Assembly: GCA_020465985.1 (NCBI GenBank)
Contig: JAANYP010006340.1
Location: forward strand, 1 to 64,000
Direction of reading: 5' to 3'
Length of the DNA stretch: 64,000 nucleotides
Origin: Centrapalus pauciflorus
Taxonomy: Eukaryota > Streptophyta > Magnoliopsida > Asterales > Asteraceae
Below, piece by piece: positions 45,988-56,452 of the stretch. The notes under the pieces were generated by a model. That model ran no database searches. It was not told where the DNA came from and saw nothing but the letters and a program-made list of their open reading frames with translations. A program made the translations under genes and the position numbers. The stretch's first letter is position 1; the number at the start of each line of letters is the position of its first letter.

Positions 45988-47053
45988 CTGATGAAAAAGA
46001 TAAGATCCTAAAGGTGGAAAATTGAAACGGATGGGTTGGACTGCGGAAGAATAGCACACTGGATGGTGCTAATTCGGAAGAAATACTGATTTCGGATGGA
46101 CAGTATTTCGGATGGCAGCAGTTCGGATGAACAAGGATTCGGACAAGGACCAAATTCGGATGAACTTTGAGTTCGGATGGGAGACCTAATTCGGATGGGG
46201 CCGAATTCGGATGGATACTATAAGTGGACAGGGTAGGGACCTAGTTCGGATGGTATGAAGTCTGATGGACCGAATTCGGATGAACCGGATTCGGATGACA
46301 GTGATGACTTCGGATAGGGTACTTAGGATGAACGGTATGTGGTTCGGATGAGGTGATGTAACCGAATTCGGATGGTCCGAATTCGGGTGAACAGTGGACA
46401 GGCACTTAGGAAAATGTCCAGGAAGGGGACCGAATTCGGATGGTCCGAGATGGGGTGGTCCGAAATGGATATGGTCCGAAGTGGAAATTTAAAAATTAAA
46501 GCACAAGTCCAAAATGGTAAATTGAGGATGCCTGATCTGAACTTCGGATGGTCCGAAGTTCGGATGGGACCGAATGAGGGTCCGAAATGGGCACAAGGTG
46601 GTCCGAGATACACCTAAGGTTGGTCCGAATTGGACCGAAATGAGGTTCGAACTAGGGTTATATATGGTCCGAATTGGGATCTAATTTGGTCCGAAATGCT
46701 ACAGTCAATGGTCGAAATACAGTAGGTTTTAAGCAGATTTTCTAAGGCAGAAAGTGCAGATGTCTATTTTAGCAGATTAAGAGCCTAAAAATGTTTCTTA
46801 ATGATTGGGTAACTATTTTAAACACTTTTGATGATTTAAATTAAACCAAAACACTTAAAAATCAGTAAAAAAAACAAGCTAAAACCCACTAAAAACCTAT
46901 ATTTTGAAACTTTTCTAAATACCCGGTTCTTGATGATTTTAATGGAAATATGGAATAGAATGAGCTCGAAATCAGTAGAGGATGATATTGTGGTGATTAT
47001 ATGACTATAATAACACAAAAAACACAGAAAACAGAGGGTGAAATGGATCTAAC
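45988..47053 (-). other. E4 predicted leader intron with palindrome array
   Basis: Donor TTCG|GTTAGATC and acceptor TTTTTCATCAG|CACC, 1,066 nt. Five exact CCGAATTCGG copies and many partial ones lie within 46060-46720. No ORF. Confidence 0.6.
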
Positions 47054-47134
47054 CGAATGAAATAATGAAGAACTCGATGAACTTGAAGAAACCCAGCAGA
47101 ATCCGAGAAATGCAAGTTGAAATCCACCTTGGAG

Positions 47135-47146
47135 GCTCTGATACCA
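47135..47146 (-). other. E4 primer binding site at the element's right end
   Basis: TGGTATCAGAGC on the minus strand. Two bases further the E2 integrase sequence begins; the expected LTR is missing. Confidence 0.93.
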
Positions 47147-47148
47147 AT

Positions 47149-48457
47149 TGAAATCCACATACACTTTAACGGGTATAAGACTCAGACTGTGACGATAGAG
47201 AATAAAAAATTTATGCATATTATTGACAATAACCATGTAGTAGAAAGACTACCAACACTTGGTTCTGGTTTACATTATACATATATAAACATGGTTGAAT
47301 CACATCTGGTTGTCAAAGAAAAATGTTATGATCCTGGAGAATTAAGTTTATGGCATGACAGATTAGGTCATCCAGGAACAACCATGATGAAGAGGATAAT
47401 TGATGGTACAAATGGACATCCATTGAAGGACCAGAAGATCCCTCAAACAGGTAAGATGATCCCATGTACATCATGTTCTCTTGGAAAATTTATTGTGAAA
47501 CATTCACCAACTAAAATTGGAAAAGAAACCCAAATGTTTCTTGAAAGAATTCAAGGTGATATATGTGGACCAATTTATCCACCATGTGGACCATTTAGAT
47601 ACTTCATGGTTTTAATAGACGCATCAAGCAGATGGTCTCATGTTTGTTTATTGTCAACCTATAATGTGGCTTTTGCTAAATTTCTTGCTTAGATTATTAA
47701 ATTAAGAGCACATTTTCCTGATTATACCATTAAAAAGGTAAGGCTTGATAATGCTGGTGAATTTACATCTCAAGCTTTCAATGACTATTGCATGTCTGTT
47801 GGAATTAGTGTTGAACATCCAGTTGCTCATGTTCATACACAAAATGGTTTAGCTGAATCATTAATTAAACGTCTTCAGCTAATAGCTAGACCATTAATAA
47901 TGAAGACAAAACTTTCAGTTTCTGTTTGGGTGAAGAGCCAAACATTTCCTATCTTCGAATTTTTGGTTGTGCAGTATATGTTCCTATTGCACCACCACAA
48001 TGTAAAAAAATGGGACCTCAAAGAAGATTGGGTATATATGTAGGGTATGAAACACCTTCTATAATAAGATATCTTGAACCACTGATAGGTGATGTTTTCA
48101 CATCACGGTTTGCTGATTGTCATTTCAATGAGGCAATTTTCCCAGCATTAGGGGGAGAAAATAAAAACAAAGAGAAGGATATATCATGGTGTGAACCATC
48201 ATTGATTCATCTTGACACTCGGACAAAACAATGTGATCTTGAAGTTCAGAAAATAATGCATTTACAAGAAATTGCAAATCAACTGCCTGATGCATTTACT
48301 GATACTAAAAGATTGACTAAATCATATGTACCAGCAGCAAATATACCTGCTAGGATTGAAATTCCAAATAAAAGAGTTGATGATAAAGTCACTCAAGAAT
48401 CAAAAACACGTCTGAAACGTAGAAGACCATTTGGTTCCAAGGAAAAAAATCCTTGAA
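47149..48457 (+). pseudogene. E2 integrase
   Basis: Resumes the E2 polyprotein after E4. Zinc-finger residues are in LSLWHDRLGHPG and CTSCSLGK. The catalytic residues lie in GDICGPIYPP, KVRLDNAGEF and QNGLAESLIKRLQLIARP. A TAG at 47690-47692 interrupts FAKFLA-IIKLRAHFPDY. Near 47930 about 30 residues of the family are missing and the frame changes into EEPNISYLRIFGCAVYVP, which runs to TGA at 48454. Confidence 0.88.
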
Positions 48458-50286
48458 AGAGAAAGAGCTCTGAAAATATGATTGACAATAAGAAAGGTGT
48501 TCCTGGAGAAATACAAAATAACGATACTTCCAAAGAAGTAGAAATAGATTACTCCAATACATAGATTGCAATCAATTATATCCATACAAATATCATATGG
48601 AACAGAAATGAAATGGAAGATATTGATGAAAAGTTTTCTTCTGCTGTTGCATATGATATCATTATTGGAAATGATGATCCAGAACCAAAGTCTGTGGTTG
48701 AATGTCAAAACAGATCTGACTGACCTAAATGGAAAGAAGCTATGCAGGTTGAATTAAGTTCGTTAAATAAACGGAAAGTTTTTGGATCTATCATCCTCAC
48801 ACCTAAAGTTGTAAAACCAGTTGGATACAAATGGGTGTTCATAAGAAAACGAAATGAGAAAAACGAAATTACAAGATACAAAGCAAGACTTGTGGCTCAA
48901 GGTTTTTCTCAACGACCAGGAATTGATTATGAGGAGACATATTCTCTAGTAATGGATGCAATCACTTTTAGATACTTAATTAGTCTTGCCGTTGCTAAAA
49001 ATTTGGAAATGCGTCTAATGGATGTTGTTACGGCTTATTTGTATGGATCACTTGATAGTGATATTTATATCAAAATTTCTGAAGGATTTAAAATGCCAGA
49101 AGCATTAGGAAACAAACCCAAAGAGATGTATTCGATCAAATTACAAAGATCTTTATATGGGTTGAAACAATCTGGACGCATGTGGTATAATCGATTGAGT
49201 GATTATTTGATAAGTAAAGGATACACAAACAATCAAATATGTCCATGTGTGTTTATAAAGAAGACAAAGGTTGGATATGTTATTATAGCTGTCTATGTTG
49301 ATGATCTAAATATTATTGGCACAATTAATGAGATAAATGAGGTAATTGTGTTATTAAAGAAAGAATTTGAAATGAAAGACCTTGGAAAAACCAAAGATTG
49401 TATTGGTTTACATATAGAGCACATGCACAAAGGCATACTTGTGCATCAGTCAAATTATACGGAAAAGGTCTTGAAACGTTTCAACATGGACAAAGCAAAT
49501 CCTTTAAGCACACCAATGATTGTTAGATCACTTAATGTTGATAAGGATCCATTTCATCCTCAAGAAGAGAATGAAGATTTACTTGGTCCAGAAATACCAT
49601 ATCTTAGTGCAATTGGAGCTTTAATGTATCTTACAAACTGTACAAGACCTGACATTTCTTTTGCAGTAAATCTGTTGGCAAGATTTAGTTCAGCTCCTAC
49701 CAAACGACATTGGATAGGAGTCAAACACATTTTTCGATACCTTCGAGGAACCACTGATTTGGGATTATTAGATTCTAACAATTCCAAAGAAGGTTTACTT
49801 GGATATGTAGATGCAGGTTACTTATCTGATCCACATAAAGCAAGATCTCAAACAGGATACGTGTTAATGGAGGTACTGCAATATCCTGGCGTTTTCAGAA
49901 GCAAACACTTGTTACAACATCCTCAAATCATGCTGAAGATTGCACTACACGAAGCTAGTAGAGAAAGCGTATGGCTGAGATCTATGACAGAACTTATTTT
50001 GTCTTCCTGTGGACTAGAGATGAGCAAAAGTCCAATTTTGATTTATGAAGACAATGCAGCTTGCGTGTCGCAGATGAAAGAAGGATATATCAAGAGTGAC
50101 AGAACCAAACATATTCCACCAAGATTTTTCGCTTACACGCAAGATCTCATAAAGGACAATCAGATTGAAATGAAATACATTCAGTCTAGTAACAATTCAG
50201 CAGATCTTTTTACAAAGGCACTTCCTAAAGCAATGTTCAGAAAACATGTTCACAACATTGGAATGCGACATCTACAAAATATGTGA
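48458..50286 (+). pseudogene. E2 reverse transcriptase and RNase H
   Basis: Linker with TAG near 48563 and a TGA at 48721 (where PKWKEAM normally follows Trp), then 514 open codons from 48742. RT: GYKWVFIRKRNEKNEI, RLMDVVTAYLYGSL, LYGLKQSGRMWYNRL, catalytic YVDDLNII. RNase H starts GYVDAGYLSDP; the central WR, QKQ and HAE motifs are read only in the +1 frame between about 49868 and 49945, after which the original frame returns (ALHEASRESVWLRSM, IYEDNAACVSQM, RTKHIPPRF). Ends ADLFTKALP...MRHLQNM. Confidence 0.9.
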
Positions 50287-50434
50287 TGACTTTGAGATGA
50301 TAACATGAGGGGGAGTCAACCAATCGATGTACTCTTTTTCCCTTGTTTAAGGTTTTTTCCCACTGGGTTTTTCTTTAGCAAGGTTTTTAATGAGGCAACA
50401 TTTCGAGGTTGAACTCTTACTAAAATTATCATTC

Positions 50435-50443
50435 AAGGGGGAG
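50435..50443 (+). other. E2 polypurine tract
   Basis: AAGGGGGAG directly before the 3' LTR; a similar GAGGGGGAG lies near 50306-50315. Confidence 0.9.
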
Positions 50444-50697
50444 TGTTATAAAATGACAAAAAAAAGTGAAAAAGGTGAATTGATAATTTACTTGATCTTG
50501 CATGTACCAAGTTGACAAGTAATAGCATATAGTAATACGAAATGATGGTGTATAGTGAAATTGGTTTTTTCATCGTGTATATATATAAAGTTCATCCGTA
50601 TGAATAAAAGGTAGATGATGAAACTTTCTCTAGTTTACTTTGTTAGTCTTTCCAACATTGTTATAATTTAGTCTTAAAAGTCAGTAAGATTATAACA
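50444..50697 (+). repeat. E2 3' LTR
   Basis: 254 bp; contains a 10-bp stretch absent from the 5' LTR and 6 substitutions. Confidence 0.95.
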
Positions 50698-50702
50698 CAT
50701 AC
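50698..50702 (+). repeat. E2 target-site duplication, right copy (CATAC)
   Basis: Perfect match to 11430-11434. Confidence 0.97.
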
Positions 50703-52258
50703 AAAATAGATGATAATGTTTTAACTTTTTTTGGCAACGTAACCGATATTTGTATTGTAATAAAAGATATCTAATTTTTAGTAATACAGAATAACAATCA
50801 ACGAACAAGAAGAAATATTAATATCAATGTTGATTTTAAAGGCCAACGTTAATACATAATTAGAAACATGTTATTTTTAAAATGACACCTTAAAAACTAA
50901 GTTTTAGTAATAAAGAATAATAATTAACTAACAAAAAAAATATAAATGTAAATTTTGGTTTTTGAACTCCAACTTTAATGTGTTATTAGAAACATATTCT
51001 TTAGAGTGAATTACAGAAATGGTCTATGTGGTTTGTTCAAAATTATGAAAACGGTCCCTCAACTTCCAAAATTGCAGTGACGGTCACTCAAACCACTTTT
51101 TACTTGTAGGATTGGTCCTGTTGTTTCGAAAAAATTTTAGAATTTTCGCTTTTGCCCTTCTTTCAATTACAATTTTGGTGATTTCAATTTTTGTCCCTTT
51201 TCTTAAATTTTCATTTTTGGTTTTAATTTTGAAATATTAATTTAATAAATTATGATTAGATCAATTATTAATTATATTATTATTAATATTCTCATTATTA
51301 TTATTGTTATTGTTATTATTATTATTATTATTATTATTAGTTATGCCTATTGATTTTGTATAATAAATCTATATTTATATTTTAAAATTATTTTTATTTA
51401 TATACTTCATTAGTTAACTTATGCATCTTTTTATGTATTCATATTATTTATTAAAGTTTTGTTTATTTATATTTTATTGGTTAAACTATTTGTATAATTT
51501 TATAATTTATACTTTTCCATCAAACTATTTCGTTACTTTAATAAAGTTTGAATTTGTATAAATTTTGATTTAAATTTACTAATTCATTACGTTTTGGTTC
51601 AAGTTTACAAACATTTGATACGCTAATATGTTTTAATTTAAATTTGTTAGTTTATTTGTTTGGATTTAAATATTTAAAGGATATTACACCTTAACAACTT
51701 TATGATGTGTCTCACAAAATAAGGTGTTTGGTCATGGTTTGTGCATTTATGTGATTTCTATCACAAGTGTTTTCATGCTACAAGATAATGTTAGATACGT
51801 TATAATTATAAATAATTATATAAATGAACTAAAAGGTTTTATTTATTATAACAGTTATACATAAACAAGTTTAATTGTATATTGTATTGACATACCAAAC
51901 AATAGAACAGTTTGTTTCGAAAATTTTAATATATGTAAATGATTTAGCATCAGTTCTTCTCAGTGACCTTTTTCTATTAGAATTTATTGAGTCATGTAAT
52001 ATGTGTTTCTTTTGTTGCTACAACATCAAACAAGTATACAATTCGTTCTTCAAGCAAGTCTAATAGTATTTGTTTTGGATGTGCATGTACAAACAAATTC
52101 GAAGCAACTACTTATAAATAAAACAAGCAATCTTTTTTAAACGCTCTAAACATGTGTAGGCAAATCATCAATATGTAAATGGTTGCCTTTGTTATGAGTG
52201 TTAGATGGAACTACCTACAACTAAATTGATCACGTATGAATATTTACAACGAATAGAG

Positions 52259-52259
<1 letters not shown>
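50703..52259. other. AT-rich spacer with simple repeats
   Basis: No gene. Contains a TTA/ATT microsatellite at about 51275-51345. A stretch beginning GAATTACAGAAATGGTC near 51007 resembles a common dispersed plant repeat; I cannot classify it. Confidence 0.6.
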
Positions 52260-52320
<61 letters not shown>

Positions 52321-52542
52321 GAGGATAAAATGAGGACCGTGCTTAAAATGAGGACGGTAAGAACCAATGAAATTGCTGGAATTTGTGAATCGACCAATAG
52401 GATTCAAGGTGGCAAAATTGTAATTAATTAGATTTTTATACACCTTTTAAAACATGTAAGGATAAATTCGTCATTTGTGCACCATTATAATTTTGGCAAA
52501 TATATAGTATTAATTAGCTGGTTAATTCATGGTTTTTGGGGG
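52260..52542. repeat. (TA)n tract with adjoining transposon-like sequence
   Basis: About 27 TA units (52261-52315) run into TATAGGGTGAGGATAAAATG and the near-repeated AAAATGAGGACCGT and AAAATGAGGACGGT. TA-microsatellite-anchored repeats are known from plant small transposons; class not determined. Confidence 0.5.
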
Positions 52543-53653
52543 TGTTAGGCACAAAAAGGCCTCAGTCAAACCTATTCTGCATCTAAGGGGGAGATTCTTA
52601 ATCAAACCTGTTGATGCACTTGAAAGGTATAATTTAAGGCCTGTTTATGCCTTAATGAAACCTGAAAAGTGATTTGCAATATCAGTTAAAGCTGTTTTAT
52701 GTGTTGCATGTGTTGCAACAAAGGCAGTTTGTCCAAGCTGTTCTGTCTGCTGAACAGGCTGGACATAAACTGTCTACGCTGCTCTACACTGGTGAACAGC
52801 TTGGGCAGTTTACAAGTGTTCTGTTATTTGTGAACAGGCTAAACACTTTATGGAATATGTTTCCAAGTCTTCATGTATTGTTTTTGGCTAAAAGATCAGT
52901 TTACAAAGTCGAAGACAAAGTGGAAAACAGAACTGCTCAGTCTGCCCACGCTGTTCTGTCACATGAAGACAAAAGGATATTTGAAAAAGGGTGACAGACC
53001 TTTTCTTATATCAAAATAGGCCTTAACAAAGGAAGAAAGACGCAAAGTTGACATTCCTTATTTAGTTAAAGCCAATACAACAGTAGAAAAAAAGAAAAGA
53101 CAAAAGTTCTGCCCACTTGAAGACAAGTCTGCTTTTCAGAATGTGCAGAAAAGTTTATGTTGTCTTTTCAACAAGACTTTCCACTATTCCTTTCGTCCAA
53201 TAAAGAAACTTCTCTTAGATTCTCTGAGAGAGTATAAAAGGAAACTTCCAAGGATTGAAAGGACAAGCCAAAAAAGCTAAGTGCTGAAGTTAAGAGTGAA
53301 CGTGCATTCAAGTGTGTCTTTCATGCATGCAAGTCTGCTTGAATAAAACAGTGCTTTGTGTCTAAGCTGTTCTTATTCAAGCTGTTACTCTGAGTCTTGT
53401 AAACACAGTGAGTAATTCCTAGTGAGTGTATTCATTGTAACTAGTTTAAGTCTATCTTAGATTAGTTAACATACTGTTGTATCTGTCATCTCAGCTTGAA
53501 CCTTTCCGCATTCAAGCTTGTTTGTAATTAACTTTTGTTGATAATACATACAAACATTGAGAAAAGAGTGTGTAGTTTTTAAATAGTTGTATTCACCCTC
53601 CCCCCCCCCTACAGCTTAAGGCTATATACTTAGGAAACCTTTCGGGACCTACA
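52543..53653 (+). repeat. E6 5' LTR
   Basis: TGTTAGG...CCTACA, 1,111 bp, inner edge fixed by the primer site. TATA box TATAAAA at 53233-53239. Contains repeated GAACAGGCT/GAACAGCTT and inverse AGCTGTTC motifs between 52730 and 53390, and a C-rich run near 53597-53610. Confidence 0.88.
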
Positions 53654-53655
53654 AC

Positions 53656-53667
53656 TGGTATCAGAGC
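53656..53667 (+). other. E6 primer binding site (initiator Met tRNA)
   Basis: TGGTATCAGAGC, two bases after the LTR; gag ATG follows at 53716. Confidence 0.95.
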
Positions 53668-53715
53668 AGTTTAGAGTGTGTGTCATTCTAGATCTCTCAT
53701 TCTCCCAAAGTTTCC

Positions 53716-56452
53716 ATGGACAACAGTGCTGCAAGTTCCTCATACTATGACAATGGCTCAGTGGGCAAACCTCCAAAGTTCAATCATCAGAACTTCTCTG
53801 GTTGGAAGTGTAGAATGATGCTCTACTTAGAGAATCTGGATGTGCAACTACCAGAGATTGTAATGGAGGGTCCTTATGTGCCAACCTCTGTTACAACTAT
53901 AACTCCTGATGTTGAAGGAGCTGCTCCTGAAATCAGAACATTTGAGAAAGCAAAAGCTCAATGGTCTGATGAAGACAAAAGACTGGTGGCTCTTGATGCA
54001 AAGGCCAGAAATAACCTGGTCATCTGTGTTCAAACAGGTACAGAAGATGAAGACTGCAAAGGAGATGTGGGATACTTTGTGTACCGTCTATGATGGACCC
54101 ACAATCAGACTAGATAACAGGATTAATAATCTCGTTAGACAGTATGAACTCTTCTTTGCAAAACCAAAGGAGACTCTCATTGAAACCTACACCAGGTTTA
54201 CTGCTCTTGTTAATGATCTCAAAGCTGTTGGGATCACCAAGGACAGCCTGACTCTGGTAAACAAATTCTTAGACATCTTGCCTGAAGAATGAAATTATTT
54301 TTCTACAATCTTAAGGAATTCAGGTACCATCAGAAGTATGGATCTTGTTAACCTGTATGGATCCTTACTAAATGATGAGCAGTCAAGGAAACAGAAGAGA
54401 AATACCTTGGAAATGTCTAAGAAAGGTGCAGCCTTTGTGGCCAGTGTGAGACAACCTGTAAGTCAGGTGAGTGATGTGTTCACTCAACCTAATCAACAGG
54501 CTGATGATAAGGAGGAAGTGTCTGATGAGGAAGACAATGCAAATCTTGCTGAACTGGATGATGAGCAAATGATAGCCATGCTTGTCAAAAGGTTCAACAA
54601 GAAAAGGTTTGGAAGAAACATGCTGCAGGGAAGCTCAAATGCTGTTAAAAAGAAGGCATTTGATAAGACCAAAGCTGAGTGCTTCAAATGTGGCAAACCT
54701 GGCCATAAAGCTGCTGACTGTGTGTCAAAAGTTGTTGGTCAGTCATCCAAACCACACAAGACAAACAGGGATGATAGCTATAGGGTTAAGTACCTTATGG
54801 CTATGGCTAAGCTGAGAAAGTTGGAAAACTCAGTGGTTTCCAACCGGCAAAAGGGACTCATGGCAGAGACTTGTGACTGGGAGGAGTCTGATTCATCATC
54901 TGATGAAGAAGACAATCACTGTCTGATGGCCAACACTGATGTCCCATCAACAAGCAACTTCAAACAGGATCTGGCTGAAGCTGAAGCTTTTAGCAGCTTG
55001 GAGAACTGGAACCCTACAATGATGTGTAAGGTACAAAATTTTATGGATTACAGTTCTGAAGAAAAAGTTAAAATGTTTGAATATATGCTTGTTGATCTGA
55101 AAGCTGCTGTTGAGAAGCATAGTGTCTTATTATCTGAGATCTCTAAGCTTAAAACTGATCTTGAAACAAAATCCAGTAAACTGGACAGTTTCCATAAGTT
55201 GGAAACTGAGCTTGATGAATTAAAACACATCAACTCTATTTTACTGGAAGAAAAGAGAGAAACAGATATAAAACATGCTAAGCTTCAAAAGATAGTTGAC
55301 TCTTGGTGCCAATCTGCACAAAAAGTCAGCCACTGCATAAGTCAACAAATCCCTGCACAAATCCAAGCCTATCTTGGAGGGGATCTTGACACAGCGGCTT
55401 CCATTGTTGAGGTTAATAATCTGAAAGAAGACTTGTCCACTCTTGGAGAGCTTCCAAACACTTTCATTCAAAAAGTGAATGGTAAACTAATCTCAACAAA
55501 CAGGTTTGTCAGGCCTCAAAACACTGACAGCTCGTGTGAACCTAGCTCAAAAGCTGCTGATGAAATGAATTCTCCATCAAATCAGCTTGCTAAGTGCTCT
55601 ACTGATTCACACAAGCAAAAGAAAGGAGAGCATGCCCAAACTGCAGCTGTGGACACCAAGCCTGTTGACAAAACAGGCTTTGGATCTAAAGCTAATGGTA
55701 AAAGGCATACTAATCCTTTTAATGCTGAACATTTTGAAAATAAGTTTTCAAAAGGTAAGCAGTCTGCATTTAACAAGGGTAAGTCTCATGTTGAAGGCAA
55801 ACCTGCTGTGATTTCAAATAAGTTTTCTAATCATAGTGGTAAACTGGTTCTAAATGAGAAAAAGTTTTTCAAAACCAGAAATAATGATTATGTTGATAGG
55901 CAGCATCAATCACATCTCAGGAAGGACAAAGGCAAAGCCATTGCTCAGCCTGAGAGATTTGGGAATAAGTTTCCCAAACCTGTGGAAGTTCAAAAGCCAA
56001 TTAAGCTTCCTATCTTTGACATCTGTCCTCCTAAAAAGAGGAAAGAAGAGACAGGCAAAGCTGTTGCTATTAAACCCTCCACTCAAGCTGTTGATTCATC
56101 AAAAAGTAATAAGGTTGCTAAACCTGCTGATAAAATCAACAACACTAACTCAGAATGTGTTTCTGAAAGGTCCTCTTCCAAAAATGCTAAGAGGAGAAAA
56201 TGCTATAAATGTGGAATGAAGACACATCTGGCCAAAGACTGTCCTGAAACTGAGGACATGAGGCCTGCTGACTCTGATGGTTCCCTCACAGCTAACATAA
56301 ACAGTGTTGGAAACATCTCAGTCAATGAGAGTGGTATCCAAACTGATACCATTCAAATAGGGAATATTAGTGTTGATATCACAAGTCCATCAACAAATGT
56401 TGATGAAGTAGGAGAACTCATCTCTGTGATGAGTTCCCCTAAAAATGACTAA
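53716..56452 (+). pseudogene. E6 gag
   Basis: Starts MDNSAASSSYYDNGSVGKPP. The capsid-like part has NFSGWKCRMMLYLEN and, after a shift near 54030-54060, AKEMWDTLCTVYDG. A TGA at 54290-54292 replaces what is usually Trp in LPEE-x-NYFSTIL. The frame then runs 704 codons. Zinc knuckle 1 is CFKCGKPGHKAADC (about 54678-54719); a coiled coil follows (LKTDLETKSSKLDSFHKLE, LLEEKRETDIKHAKLQK), then Lys/Ser-rich sequence and zinc knuckle 2, CYKCGMKTHLAKDC (about 56200-56241). The end overlaps the pol start by 8 bases in the +1 frame. Confidence 0.9.

Larger units (their letters stand above)
19150..47148 (-). mobile_element. E4: Sirevirus-like copia element lacking its 5' LTR
   Basis: Its own sequence is 19150-22810 and 36740-47148; E5 fills the gap. 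The 3' LTR (19150-19495) and adjacent polypurine tract are present. On the right, the primer site (47135-47146) is followed at once by E2 integrase sequence, with neither LTR nor target duplication. Sense order: primer site, leader intron, gag, hairpin intron, protease, integrase, RT, RNase H, internal promoter, third ORF, polypurine tract, LTR. gag and integrase carry many frameshifts and stops; RT and RNase H are open. Confidence 0.9.
11435..50697 (+). mobile_element. E2: host Ty1/copia retrotransposon, split by nested insertions
   Basis: Short LTRs of 244 and 254 bp with perfect 8-bp terminal inverted repeats (TGTTATAA/TTATAACA) and a perfect 5-bp target duplication define the ends. The element's own sequence is 11435-13652, 18781-19149 and about 47149-50697; the rest is E3 and E4 with E5 inside it. 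Read across the breaks the order is gag, protease, integrase, RT, RNase H, the copia order. The LTRs differ at 6 positions plus one 10-bp indel by my count, so this is the oldest of the E2/E3/E5 set. Stops and frameshifts make it inactive. Confidence 0.95.
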
